Shown one piece after another: positions 52,066 to 62,395 of a stretch of 64,000 bases of DNA. The notes under the pieces were generated by a model, which worked only from the letters and a program-made list of their open reading frames with translations, was not told the DNA's origin and did no database searches. The first letter of the stretch is position 1; every line of letters starts with the position of its first letter. Origin of the DNA: Psychrobacter arenosus (GTDB lineage Bacteria; Pseudomonadota; Gammaproteobacteria; Pseudomonadales; Moraxellaceae); contig NZ_LR884459.1 of assembly GCF_904848165.1 (NCBI RefSeq), positions 248,001 through 312,000 of the forward strand, written 5' to 3'. A program made the position numbers and the translations under genes.

Positions 52066-54366
52066 CTATCCCTCAGCAAACTGCAAAGCCAATCCCGTCT
52101 GGCGCTCAGTTGGGGTGCTAATCGCTCGCGCAAAAGCCGTTGGAGTACTGTAGATACTTACCTGTTTTTTGGCACGCGTCACAGCCGTATAGATCAGCTC
52201 CTTACTTAGCAATCGCATATTGCTATCATCAAAAGTAATAGCCACATGTTCAAACTCAGATCCCTGTGACTTATGAATGGTCATCGCATAAGCTGTAGCA
52301 ATCATCTCGTCATTTAACAAATTAACCGCGATACCCTGTTGTTTATTCTCAAAAAACACCTCGAGCCCCTGCTCGGTCTGCAGACAAATGCCAATATCTC
52401 CGTTGAATAAGCCGAGCTCATAGCTGTTTTGTAAGACCATGACCGGACGACCATGAAACCAAGGGCTATTGGACACGGGTAGCTTTAATTCACTGATATG
52501 CCAATCGCTTAGGTAGTTATTTAAGGCATGATCGCCACAACGGCCGTGGTGCCCTGCGGTTAAGATGCGAAATTGATTCAGGGTAGTTAGCAGCTCACTA
52601 ACAAAGATTTCATAGTCAATTTTAGGCACGGATTTTGCTAATTGCGATTCCTTTAGTGAATTCTTAATTTTATTTACGTAATTTTGGTAGTTATTTGAGA
52701 GGTTTTTAAGTATTTTATAATTGCTTAGGCTATTTATATTCCGAGTATCATTAATATTGGCGGCATTGTCATTATTACCTTCACTTATATTGCTAGCACT
52801 AGCATCTGCTCGAGATCTTACCGATTGGAAAGCTAAAGCCTCATCTTCTGCTAATAATTTCCAGATGCTAGCCATATCTGTCTTAGCGCTATTAATCTGC
52901 ACGGCTAACTTACCAATCCCTGAGTCACTGCTAAAGCGGCGACTTTCTGTCAGCTCTTTGTGCATCGTTTGCAACATCGGTATACGGCATAAGTCCGCCA
53001 GCACTGCCCCAGCGTCTACGGCAGCCAACTGATTGGCGTCTCCCAATAGAATCAACCTAGCGCCCGGTTTAATCGCGCTCACCAGATGGTTAGCTAGCTC
53101 TACCCCCAGCATAGAAGCCTCATCGACAATCACAATATCTTCACTCAAAGGATTGTCCGTATGGTAGCGCGGCCGCCCACTCTGCCCGATACCGAGTAAG
53201 CGGTGAATGGTCTTCGCCTCTTGCAGTTGCATACTCACGCCAGCCGTATCTAGAGCCGCTTGTAACGACTCCTGCATGCGTTGTGCCGCCTTTCCTGTGG
53301 GTGCAGAGAGAGCCAGACTAGCGCTTTTATCTTTCGTAGCACGCTTAGGAGTTTTATCCTGATGTTGGGTGTCTTTTAGGGCAATAACTAATTGCGCCAC
53401 CGTATAGGTCTTGCCTGTACCAGGACCGCCAGTGATAATACTAAAGGCGCTATTATTAGCCATCTCAATCGCCGCTTGCTGCTCTGAATTAAGGTCAGGG
53501 TTCATAGCAATGGGCAATGGCTTAATTTGATAGCTGCTAATCTTTTGAATGCGTTTTGCTAGCGTATGCTCTGCTTGCCAAGTGCGTTGTATCCATAAAG
53601 TTATGCTTAGGCTATTTTCATTATCAAGGACTTGATAGCGGATGGGTGCTGACTCTTTACTAATTGCTGTGGTAAATAGGTCGTTCTCGGAGATGAGTTG
53701 AATGAATTTGCTTAGGCTATTTTCTAGACTGGTCGTCAGCTTATTTAGTCCATTGCTACTTTGAAAATACTCGTACAAATTACGCCCTAGTTTATAGCGC
53801 TCCGTCAGTACTTTATGGTCTTCTCGGGGTAATGCCAATTGCATAACCACTTGTGGCCATTGTGCTAATAAATAGGCAATTGGGTCATTATTACTTAGGC
53901 TATTCTTAGTAGCGGTATTACCCTCTTCGTTTTGCACAGTATGCTCTGCAACAGTTAGCAGGGCTTGATCGATATACTCTGTCAGAGGAGACAACAAAAT
54001 CATGACCAGTTGTTGTTGCCAAGAATACAAGGTAGCAGACTTATTGTTATCCTCACCGTTACCATCAGCACTCAGGGTTAATACCGTATGGCCTTCCTCT
54101 AATTGCTGCGCTAAGGCGATAAATAGCGCTTTAAATAACCAAGCCTGCTTTTGCTCAGCTTGCTGCTCACTCGCTATAGAAGCAGCAGTAGCGACACTGC
54201 CCTCCCCTGCAAAAGCGGTCTCATAGGCTCGTTGATTCTGTACTCTTCTTTGCAATAAATAATCGCTCACCGTATGCGCCCACGATTGCGTTACCTGACT
54301 GGCAGTATTGGGGTTGGTCTTGTTATTGGCTGTTTTCATAATAGGGTCACTGATTTTTATAAGCAT
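52066..54366 (-). CDS. recD: Exodeoxyribonuclease V alpha subunit
   Basis: This 766-residue protein is the 5'-3' helicase subunit of RecBCD, longer than E. coli RecD (608). Helicase motifs are visible: Walker A ITGGPGTGKTYTVAQL, KTIHRLLG, IVDEASMLGVELA, LLGDANQLAAVDAGAVL and TIHKSQGSEFEHV, with TAVTRAKKQV at the end. A long N-terminal region and an S/N-rich insertion around 525-585 explain the extra length. An internal ATG nine codons in (54339) is an equally possible start. Four copies of the rec-specific 11-mer (NSLS) fall in this gene. It is the last gene of recC-recB-recD. Confidence 0.92.
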   Translation of the reverse strand: MLIKISDPIMKTANNKTNPNTASQVTQSWAHTVSDYLLQRRVQNQRAYETAFAGEGSVATAASIASEQQAEQKQAWLFKALFIALAQQLEEGHTVLTLSADGNGEDNNKSATLYSWQQQLVMILLSPLTEYIDQALLTVAEHTVQNEEGNTATKNSLSNNDPIAYLLAQWPQVVMQLALPREDHKVLTERYKLGRNLYEYFQSSNGLNKLTTSLENSLSKFIQLISENDLFTTAISKESAPIRYQVLDNENSLSITLWIQRTWQAEHTLAKRIQKISSYQIKPLPIAMNPDLNSEQQAAIEMANNSAFSIITGGPGTGKTYTVAQLVIALKDTQHQDKTPKRATKDKSASLALSAPTGKAAQRMQESLQAALDTAGVSMQLQEAKTIHRLLGIGQSGRPRYHTDNPLSEDIVIVDEASMLGVELANHLVSAIKPGARLILLGDANQLAAVDAGAVLADLCRIPMLQTMHKELTESRRFSSDSGIGKLAVQINSAKTDMASIWKLLAEDEALAFQSVRSRADASASNISEGNNDNAANINDTRNINSLSNYKILKNLSNNYQNYVNKIKNSLKESQLAKSVPKIDYEIFVSELLTTLNQFRILTAGHHGRCGDHALNNYLSDWHISELKLPVSNSPWFHGRPVMVLQNSYELGLFNGDIGICLQTEQGLEVFFENKQQGIAVNLLNDEMIATAYAMTIHKSQGSEFEHVAITFDDSNMRLLSKELIYTAVTRAKKQVSIYSTPTAFARAISTPTERQTGLALQFAEG

Positions 54367-57300
54367 TTAATTAATAAAAGCTAAGTTAATAAGATTGTGG
54401 TTAATACCAGGTTAATAAGAGATAAACGGTAGCAGCTACTATACTAGCTAGGCTAAGGCATCAGCCTACACTTACCTAATTAAAAACCTACATTTGTAGT
54501 AATATAACAAGCCCCTTTTTTCGCTAGCGAGAGGGCTTACCAAAGGCAGCATCCAACGCTTTAATAAAGTCGATGGGGATATCCCATTTAACGAGACCAA
54601 AGCGCTGTTGGGTTGCCATCGTAGAACCTTCCTCTACGCCGTCGTCGTTAGACACGGCTAACGTACCGCGTAAAAAGACATACTCTACCGCACCAAGATA
54701 TTTCTCTTCATTGCCAATATAGTCGCTGATGCGAATCGCTAGGAAACGATGCAGCGCCACTTGATAAATAGCGGCTTGTAGCCAATAACCAGCTTTGTTC
54801 ATCGCTTCCGTTAAGGTATGTTCGTTATATTCGCTTAGGCTATTCCCTAAATAATTACTCTTATAATCCACCACGTAATACTTGCCTGCATGTTCATATA
54901 CTAGGTCAATCTCACCACGTAGATAGCGGTATAGATGAGGAATATTATGCTTGGTCAGCACCACATGCTTATCGGGCTCATCAGGTAAATATTGTTGAAA
55001 GATATCATTTAACTTTTCCGCACGGAAAGTCTCTGACAGCCCCATATTAAACCCTAACTCAGCAAAGCGATGGGTAGTAGGGATTGCACTTAAAGGTTGG
55101 TTAGAGGCCAATAACGGCGTCGCTAATACCTCCTCTATCCACCCTAGCAGATCTTGATGAGTTGAGTCGTCAGGTTGGTTCTGCTCGTTACTTCCTGGCG
55201 CTATTTTATTTTCGACACCCTTGTTTTTATTCGCTAGCTGACGTTGCTGCTGAGCGCTACTGGCATAACTTATGGGCAGCTGATAGTCACGAATGGCTTT
55301 ATCAATAACGGCTGACCATAGCGTCTTTTCCGTAAAATCTATCTTTTCAAAGATTTCATGCAGGAAGGTACCCGCATTAGCGCCTTTGACAAAGCTAAAG
55401 CGAATATCATCTACGGGCTTAAGCCCCGCAAATTGAGCCGTATCTGGTGAGTTAGCCGTATTGCTCCAACTTGGCGTAGTGGCAATATATAGGTCATCAT
55501 CCACCCGCTCATCCATAATTGCCAAATCTTGGCTCTGCTCGCTAAGTTGGCGCGCTAAAGCCGTAAAGCTAGTCTTCGCCCAACCATAAAAGAACTTATC
55601 GGGCATCAACTGATCTAAATCAGGGTATTGAATGGGGGTAACGCGCTTACCCTCACTGCTTGGCGTATTTTCTACTGGTGCTGATTTATCTCCAGAAGTC
55701 TTCTGCGCTTTATTATAGGTAAACACTTTACTACCATCTAGCCAGCCTACTTGTGGTTTCAGTCGCTCAGGTAAGACCAGCTCTTTATCCTCACAACCAA
55801 GCCAAAAAAACGCGGGTCTACTCGTCAACTTTGTTCTACTAGAAAGATCTTTTAGGACAATATAAAGCTGCTCACTCGCTCGGGTAAAGGCCACATAACC
55901 CAGACGCTTACGCTCGCTATAGTTTTCTAGCGTTTCTATATCCGTAAAAAACTTCTCGTCATTAGGTTTGCCTTTGACCGGAGATAATTGGCGCTGCCAT
56001 CCTATCGTCTCTTCTGCTGTACTAGTAGGTGTATTCGCGGACGTCTGTAATTCCTGAGCATTATATAGATATAGCCCATAATCCTCGCGAAAGCCGGCCT
56101 CAGGACTGTCGGCGTCCATACCTAACACATAAACAATGGGAAACTCTAACCCTTTAGACTTATGAATAGTCATAAGTTGCACGCCAGACTCAGTTGGTAG
56201 CGGCTGCTGAATGGCCCAATCGCCCGTAGGCGCAGTCTCCATATTTTGCTTATACCAAGACAACAGCTCGTGCTCACCCATATTCATACTGTACTGCGCC
56301 AAGATATCCAATAAATGACGTAGGTCCATAATATGGCGCTCACCATCGGGTAACGCGGCGAGACTCTGCCAAGCGCCCTTGGGATGGATAGGACTATTGC
56401 CCAATAGATGGTGCAATGCCGGTAGAATGCCCCGCTTTTGCCAACGCTCTGCCGCCTCTTTAATATGGGTAATAAAGTCTTGGTAGCGTTGTGAATTCTT
56501 GTCTCTATTAGCAGCGTCACTAGACTTAGCGGCCACTGTCAAATCATTGTCTGCTGCACCGCTTTGGTCATGACTCAGCATCATGGCTTTGACTTGCCGC
56601 AAACTTAAGCCAAAAAACTGGCTCGTCAGTGCCCTATTGATAGTATCGCGGCGGTAAGAGCGCAGCATGGCTTCCATTAGCGCCACTAAATCTGCCGCCA
56701 TAGTCGTCTCAAAAATACTAACCTCGCTGGTGCTTAAGGTAGCCACTTTCAGTTTAGTGAGATGATCTTCAATTTGTTTTAGTTCTTTTTTTCTTCTACC
56801 CAGCACGCCAATATCATTGGGTCGAATCGGTCGCCCTTCGATAGTTTGCTGACTCTCGAGCAACGCCGCAATATGGAAAGCCGTCGCCTCACTTTCGTCA
56901 TAATCGTTATCATCTTTGGGCAGATGAATGACAGTGACTGGCTGCGTAGGCAATAAATCCTGCATGGTAGGCGCTAGCGACGTGTCTAATGTCTGTTTAT
57001 TATTCTCTGCCTCCGGACTATTGGTAGCAGCTATAGAATCTCCCAATAGTTGCCAAGACAGTTTCGTGCTTTGATTATGGGCTTCAATATACTGATAGTG
57101 AATATTTTCGCCAAGTTCTGATAGAGAGTTGGCATTAGGATTTGAAATGCTTAGGCTATTTTCATTGGAAGGTGTTAGTTCAAAGTCTGAGCTGTCCTCA
57201 CTTGCTGTAGCTAGCGGCGTGGGACAACCAAACCAATGATTTAGCGCGTCAATCAGATAAGCGTTAGAGCGACGGTTCAGATTTAGCGTCATAATGCTGT

Positions 57301-60300
57301 TGGTGAACTTGGCTTTCATATAGTTATAGTTCGCCACGTCACCGCCACGGAAGCCGTAAATCGCCTGCTTCGGATCACCTACTAACAATAAGAACGTGCT
57401 TATCTTTTTCTCTTTGTCATTGCCCTCTGATTTTGTAGTATTCGCCCCTTTGACCAGCTCTTCATGAGTCGGATTAGTGTTGGTCTCGCTAGGCAAATAA
57501 ATCCTTTCAATCATCTGCGCCTGCTCACCATTAATATCTTGAGATTCATCAATTAATGCCACGGGATAGTGATGGCGAATATAGCGCGCGAGTTTATGCC
57601 CTTGCCTTCCGGACAAGGCTTGGTTTAAACGCACCATCTGTAGGGTAAACGTGGTCTCGTTACGCTCTTCTAGGATGCTTGCCAGCTTGTCTCTTACTTT
57701 TAGGGCGATATTGCGGTTAAGGTTGGTGACGATATTGGCTAAATATAAGTTCAGTTTTTCACTTTGCTCTATATACCTTTTGAATTGTTCAACAGAATCC
57801 AATTCATTAAAAGCGTTATTTGCTATTTCACCTTGTGCGTTTTTATAAAATTGCGAATAAAGAGTGTCTGTTTTGCCAAAAGCTTCTATTAATTTATTCT
57901 TATATTTATCTTTATTGATGTGAGAGTACGCCGCAATGCCGTATTTTTCTAAATCCTTTATTAGGTCTGCCCAACTGTGCCTATTGTTTGAGAGCTGGCC
58001 TTTAACATCTCCATAGTATTCACCGCTTGGATCAAAATAAGCATGCAATTCATAACTGTTTTTTATGACGTTTGAGATTAAAGTTTCGTAGCTTTCTAAT
58101 GAAAACTCACCTAAGAACACCTCATCAATAGGCGCAGAAATAAAAGTCAAAGCCTTAGACACGGCTTTGCGGTGGTTATCGATAGTGGTTATCTTGCCTT
58201 TCTCTTGTAGCAATTGATAAATCTTAGGCTGTTCATAATAGAGCTTACTTTGAAAGCGCCGCACCTCGTCGTGGATGATACCGTCCGTGACCGCCTCAAT
58301 ATCTTCAGTGATGCCCATACCTTTGCGATAGCCGGTCTCCGCGCTATATTCTGACAGCCATTTTTGCGCCAGACTGTCCAAAGTGCCGACAAACAACTTA
58401 TCCAAAGTGGTCAGTACCAAAGCAGTGCGTCGAATAGCATCGGACAGAGGATAAGTCGTCACGTTATCCAATAAAAACCCTACCAAATGTAGATTAATAG
58501 GATCGTCCACACGGTCGCTCATACCGGTAAGCTGCGCTTGCTCTTTTAGCCAATCCTCACGCGCCTTTATGAGTGCCGCTCGTTCGCTACGACTTATTTT
58601 CGGTAGTTTTTTATTTACTCTTGGACGAGGTTCAGCGCTTTGATTAGCCGATTTATTTTGCTTACTGTCCTCGTTAGGCTCTGGCAATATCTGTAAGGCA
58701 GCAGGATATAAATACAGCTCGTAGTCCGCATTGTCTTGCAGGTTATTTAGCCATTGTAGGACTTGGAAAAAATCAAGCAGGCGCTCATGCACGCGTTGGC
58801 GCATCTCTGCGGCTGCGGCTCGGGTAAAGGTCGTAGCGATAATCTGCTCAGGGGCACGCTTGGCCTCAATCAATAAGCGCAGCAAAATCCCGGTCAAGGT
58901 CCAGGTCTTACCGGTACCCGCAGAGGCTTCGATGAGATGCTCCCCTACCAATGCCACCCGGACCGCTGGCGGCAACTCATTGGGCGTAGCACTAGACGCG
59001 CCTTGCTGCAGGTCTGTCGGTGCAGATTGCACAGAATGATTAACGGGTTGAGAGGCAGTTTCAGTCATAGCAGTAATATCATTATTTTAAGTTTTGTGAA
59101 AAGTGAAAATTAAGGTTAAACCAAAGCAATAGACCCTTAACCAGAAATAAGCTAAGAGGCCAGCTAAGGGCTTAAAGACGCCTTGCTAAATCCCATCTTT
59201 TATTATTCCGTTTTATTATTCTGGTAGCGCCGCAAGGGCTTGGTACATAGGCCCATACATAGGCTCAGCCAAAGTCGTTAAGGATTGCGTTAAAGCAGCA
59301 AAGACCTCTTGTCCCTGTAACACATATTGCCAAATAGCATGCTGCGCACAAGTATCGTAAACGCCACCGGCATTAAACCCTGGTGCCAACCAATCGCTAA
59401 ACTCACTACGGCGTGGATAATAAGGTTTAACTTCACCCGTTGTTTTATCAGGCTCAGTCGCTTTTCTAAGATTATTAATATAAGTCAGCGCGTAGTCTGG
59501 CAGGAGCGTCATAGGTATTTGCCCGGTAAAGTTGGCAAAGACTGCCCATTTCATCAGTTCAATGACAGCATTCTCATAAACAATAGGCTCAAGGACAAAG
59601 GTCACTTTATCCTTAAAGTCTTTAATGGATACGCCAGACTTATTAAAGCGCCAAATGCTACGACCATCGCCTGTGGCAACTTGCGCAGCCGTGGTATGAC
59701 GGGCTACCTGCCAATACAGGTGCGATAACCAAAATCGCAGTAAATGATTGGGACGGGCAGAATTCGGTAGGATATTTAACCAGGTTTTGCTTGCCGAGGC
59801 TTGTTCCGCAGGCACAGCCCCTTTAAGGGTAATCAGCTCAGGCAGCCAGTCTTTGATGATGGCCAGAGCGTCCCCATTAATAGTTGCCTCTCCCGCTACT
59901 GGCTCTTGATTAGCAGTCTCAGACCATGCTGTGAATACACTTTGCAGGTCGACCTCAGTGATCACCTCTTGGGTGGGGGTCAGTAAGCTTACTGCAGGAC
60001 TGCTATCGGAATCAGTAGTAGCACGACTATCGATAGCAATATTAAGCTTTTGCAATTGTGCTCTAAAATCATCGCATTGGCGTTGTAGCTTGCTTAATTG
60101 ATGCTTTAGCGTCGTCTGCCGTGCTACCCCTGCCGGCATCACTTTTTTATACACTAGCGCGTGAATATTACTTTCTGTGGGTATGGTGCCAGCTTGATCA
60201 GTATTGGCACTATCCTCACTGTTAGCAGACTCCATTAGCTGCAAATGCTTTAGCAGCTCATCATGGATTTGATAGCGAGTTAGACCATCCAATGACAAAG

Positions 60301-62395
60301 GCTCTTGCCGCAATAGCGAAGCTTCGGACTGAGTGATCAGCACTTGCTGCTCCCGCAAAAACTGCTTAGCAGGATGGCGTACTTGCCATAATAAGGATTG
60401 AATATCTACTTGCTCGATAGCAAAGACGTCTTGTTTGAGCGTATTAACCAATTCTGCATCTGGCAGCTTTGTAGTATTAACCCCTAATAAGCTGGCGAAG
60501 TCTTTTAGCTCGCTAGTAGAGAGTTCAGCAGTCTTGCTAGAGCGGGTCTTAGCCCCTAACAGCTTCGCCATAGCCTGATATTGAGACTTGCTAGGCAACG
60601 TTACTGTCTGCTCTACTTTCTCATGCATAATTCTGCTAGCTGTAATCTTAATCTTATCGTTAGTGCCAGCATTTTTCTGGTTACCGCGTTTATTCAACTC
60701 ACTAAACACCGATTGCCACACTTGCGCTGGTGGATATTGCCGACGTTGCTCCAACTTCGTCCGCTGCATGGCGGTGTCCAATATTTTATGCCAACTGTTA
60801 CTATCGCTGCTGTTATTGCCACTGCTACTGTCATTGCCGTTATGACTATGATCATGAGCTATTAAGTCGGTATTAGGTATAGGCTCTGCAGCGTTATACT
60901 CTCCTACCTCACTATCTACTTCAAATAAATCTCGGGCAAAAGGCAAAGCAGGATGCTGCGTGACCAGCCAGCGCTCCACCAACGTTGGCAAATAGCGCTG
61001 TACTTGCTCGGTGGTTACCGCGTCTTTAGCAGCGCTAGTCTCTCCCTCTTTATCTAGATTATTCAGCGGTTGCCATTGCCATTTGACCTCGCCTTGCAGA
61101 AATTGCAGCAGCTCGCTAACCGGATTGGCAGGCAGATGCTCATGGGTATCAGTAAGGCTTTGACCATTATAAAAGATCCAACAGGCAGAGCGCGCGCACA
61201 GTAGCGCATCTAAAAACGCCCCATTATCATCGTCTTCGCTAAATCGATCGCCCTGCTTTGACAAGCCTGCTTTCATTAGGTCATAACGGTTGTCCCGATC
61301 GCGATTGGGAAACTCAGAAATGTTCATATTGAGCATGACGACCAGACCGAAAGGCACGTTACGCAAGGCGCCAAAGCGACCAAAGGTAATTACCCCGGTA
61401 GGCTCCGCACTCACTTGCTGACTCTCGAGCTCATCCTCAATACTATCGAGCATAAAGCTAAGCTTCAGCGGCAGTTTTTCGACATTACTTAAACGCTGCT
61501 CTAGGACACTGGCAGCATTATCAGAGGCTTCGCTGCTACTGTAATGTTTATAGTGACGGTTGGCGCGCAGGCTCGATTTAAAGCCGTTCATAGCCTGGTA
61601 AATCGCGCGCATACTCCGGGTCTGATCGACTGCCGCAAAATAAGTATGGATCACTTGTGATTCAATTTGCCCCAGCCATTCTTCCGCTTGAAAGCGCTGA
61701 TTATAATCATCACGACGGGCTATTAACCCCTGATAAATACGGCATAAAGCTTCAATCAAAGGCGCGTCATCAAGGCTAATACCCGCCAAAGGCAGTGTTT
61801 TCTCGGGCAGCGAACCTTCAGGCCACTGTAGCGGATAAAGGCTCGCATTCACCTCTGTCTCGGGCATAATCAGCCCTAAGGTCAACTTATCTAATGCATG
61901 AGCAAAGCTAAAGCGGTAATCGTAATCGTACTGGTCTAAACTGTGCTGTAAGTGGCGCTCGTCAAACCCGCGGACGAAACCGGCTTGGATTAATAAATCA
62001 CAGCCGCGGCTCATCTGCTCATGGGTAAGGCCAAAGCTCTCGTACAGTGGTGGCAGCATCAACCAATCTAAAACCTCCGGCGCCTCAAAGCGTGCGCTCT
62101 CACTACCGAGCAAACGATAAAACCCACTGATAGCTTCCCAAAGTTGGCGGATAGACGTATCAACGACCCCGGTCACTTTAGCGGGTAGTGTTAATCCATC
62201 TTGACCTTTGCCATCGACAAACACCGAATTAATCAAAGCATGGTGGCGATCTACATCCGGTAATAACACCACGATATCTGAGACATGACGCTTACTACCA
62301 TCGGGATTGCGCTCATTTAACCAACGGCCAATCATACCGCGCAACACTTCCAACTGCCGCTGCAAACTGTGGCAGGCGTGAATGCTTAGGCTATT
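52723..62395 (-). repeat. Seven-copy dispersed 11-mer confined to recD, recB and recC
   Basis: CTTAGGCTATT on the + strand (AATAGCCTAAG on the coding strand) occurs inside the 12-mers at 52723-52734, 53605-53616, 53710-53721, 53893-53904 (recD), 54833-54844, 57149-57160 (recB) and 62384-62395 (recC). Six copies extend to GCTTAGGCTATT; the copy at 53893 starts with A. All have the same orientation and all encode Asn-Ser-Leu-Ser in frame. I found none elsewhere in the window on either strand. By simple arithmetic about 0.03 copies are expected by chance in 64 kb, counting both strands. Confidence 0.85.
54524..59068 (-). CDS. recB: Exodeoxyribonuclease V beta subunit
   Basis: This 1514-residue protein is the 3'-5' helicase-nuclease subunit, far longer than E. 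coli RecB (1180). UvrD-type motifs include Walker A EASAGTGKTWTLT (48-60), TTFTRAAAAEMRQRV, ALIDESQDINGEQAQMI, LLVGDPKQAIYGFRGGD, LMTIHKSKGLEFPIVYVLG and YVAFTRASEQLYIVL. The C-terminal nuclease retains GEIDLVYEHAGKYYVVDYKSNYLG with its D and DYK residues (about 1385-1405). Low-complexity insertions (about 120-160, 545-570, 635-700, 1290-1320) account for much of the extra length. It carries two perfect 11-mer copies and one synonymous NSLS. Confidence 0.94.
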   Translation of the reverse strand: MTETASQPVNHSVQSAPTDLQQGASSATPNELPPAVRVALVGEHLIEASAGTGKTWTLTGILLRLLIEAKRAPEQIIATTFTRAAAAEMRQRVHERLLDFFQVLQWLNNLQDNADYELYLYPAALQILPEPNEDSKQNKSANQSAEPRPRVNKKLPKISRSERAALIKAREDWLKEQAQLTGMSDRVDDPINLHLVGFLLDNVTTYPLSDAIRRTALVLTTLDKLFVGTLDSLAQKWLSEYSAETGYRKGMGITEDIEAVTDGIIHDEVRRFQSKLYYEQPKIYQLLQEKGKITTIDNHRKAVSKALTFISAPIDEVFLGEFSLESYETLISNVIKNSYELHAYFDPSGEYYGDVKGQLSNNRHSWADLIKDLEKYGIAAYSHINKDKYKNKLIEAFGKTDTLYSQFYKNAQGEIANNAFNELDSVEQFKRYIEQSEKLNLYLANIVTNLNRNIALKVRDKLASILEERNETTFTLQMVRLNQALSGRQGHKLARYIRHHYPVALIDESQDINGEQAQMIERIYLPSETNTNPTHEELVKGANTTKSEGNDKEKKISTFLLLVGDPKQAIYGFRGGDVANYNYMKAKFTNSIMTLNLNRRSNAYLIDALNHWFGCPTPLATASEDSSDFELTPSNENSLSISNPNANSLSELGENIHYQYIEAHNQSTKLSWQLLGDSIAATNSPEAENNKQTLDTSLAPTMQDLLPTQPVTVIHLPKDDNDYDESEATAFHIAALLESQQTIEGRPIRPNDIGVLGRRKKELKQIEDHLTKLKVATLSTSEVSIFETTMAADLVALMEAMLRSYRRDTINRALTSQFFGLSLRQVKAMMLSHDQSGAADNDLTVAAKSSDAANRDKNSQRYQDFITHIKEAAERWQKRGILPALHHLLGNSPIHPKGAWQSLAALPDGERHIMDLRHLLDILAQYSMNMGEHELLSWYKQNMETAPTGDWAIQQPLPTESGVQLMTIHKSKGLEFPIVYVLGMDADSPEAGFREDYGLYLYNAQELQTSANTPTSTAEETIGWQRQLSPVKGKPNDEKFFTDIETLENYSERKRLGYVAFTRASEQLYIVLKDLSSRTKLTSRPAFFWLGCEDKELVLPERLKPQVGWLDGSKVFTYNKAQKTSGDKSAPVENTPSSEGKRVTPIQYPDLDQLMPDKFFYGWAKTSFTALARQLSEQSQDLAIMDERVDDDLYIATTPSWSNTANSPDTAQFAGLKPVDDIRFSFVKGANAGTFLHEIFEKIDFTEKTLWSAVIDKAIRDYQLPISYASSAQQQRQLANKNKGVENKIAPGSNEQNQPDDSTHQDLLGWIEEVLATPLLASNQPLSAIPTTHRFAELGFNMGLSETFRAEKLNDIFQQYLPDEPDKHVVLTKHNIPHLYRYLRGEIDLVYEHAGKYYVVDYKSNYLGNSLSEYNEHTLTEAMNKAGYWLQAAIYQVALHRFLAIRISDYIGNEEKYLGAVEYVFLRGTLAVSNDDGVEEGSTMATQQRFGLVKWDIPIDFIKALDAAFGKPSR

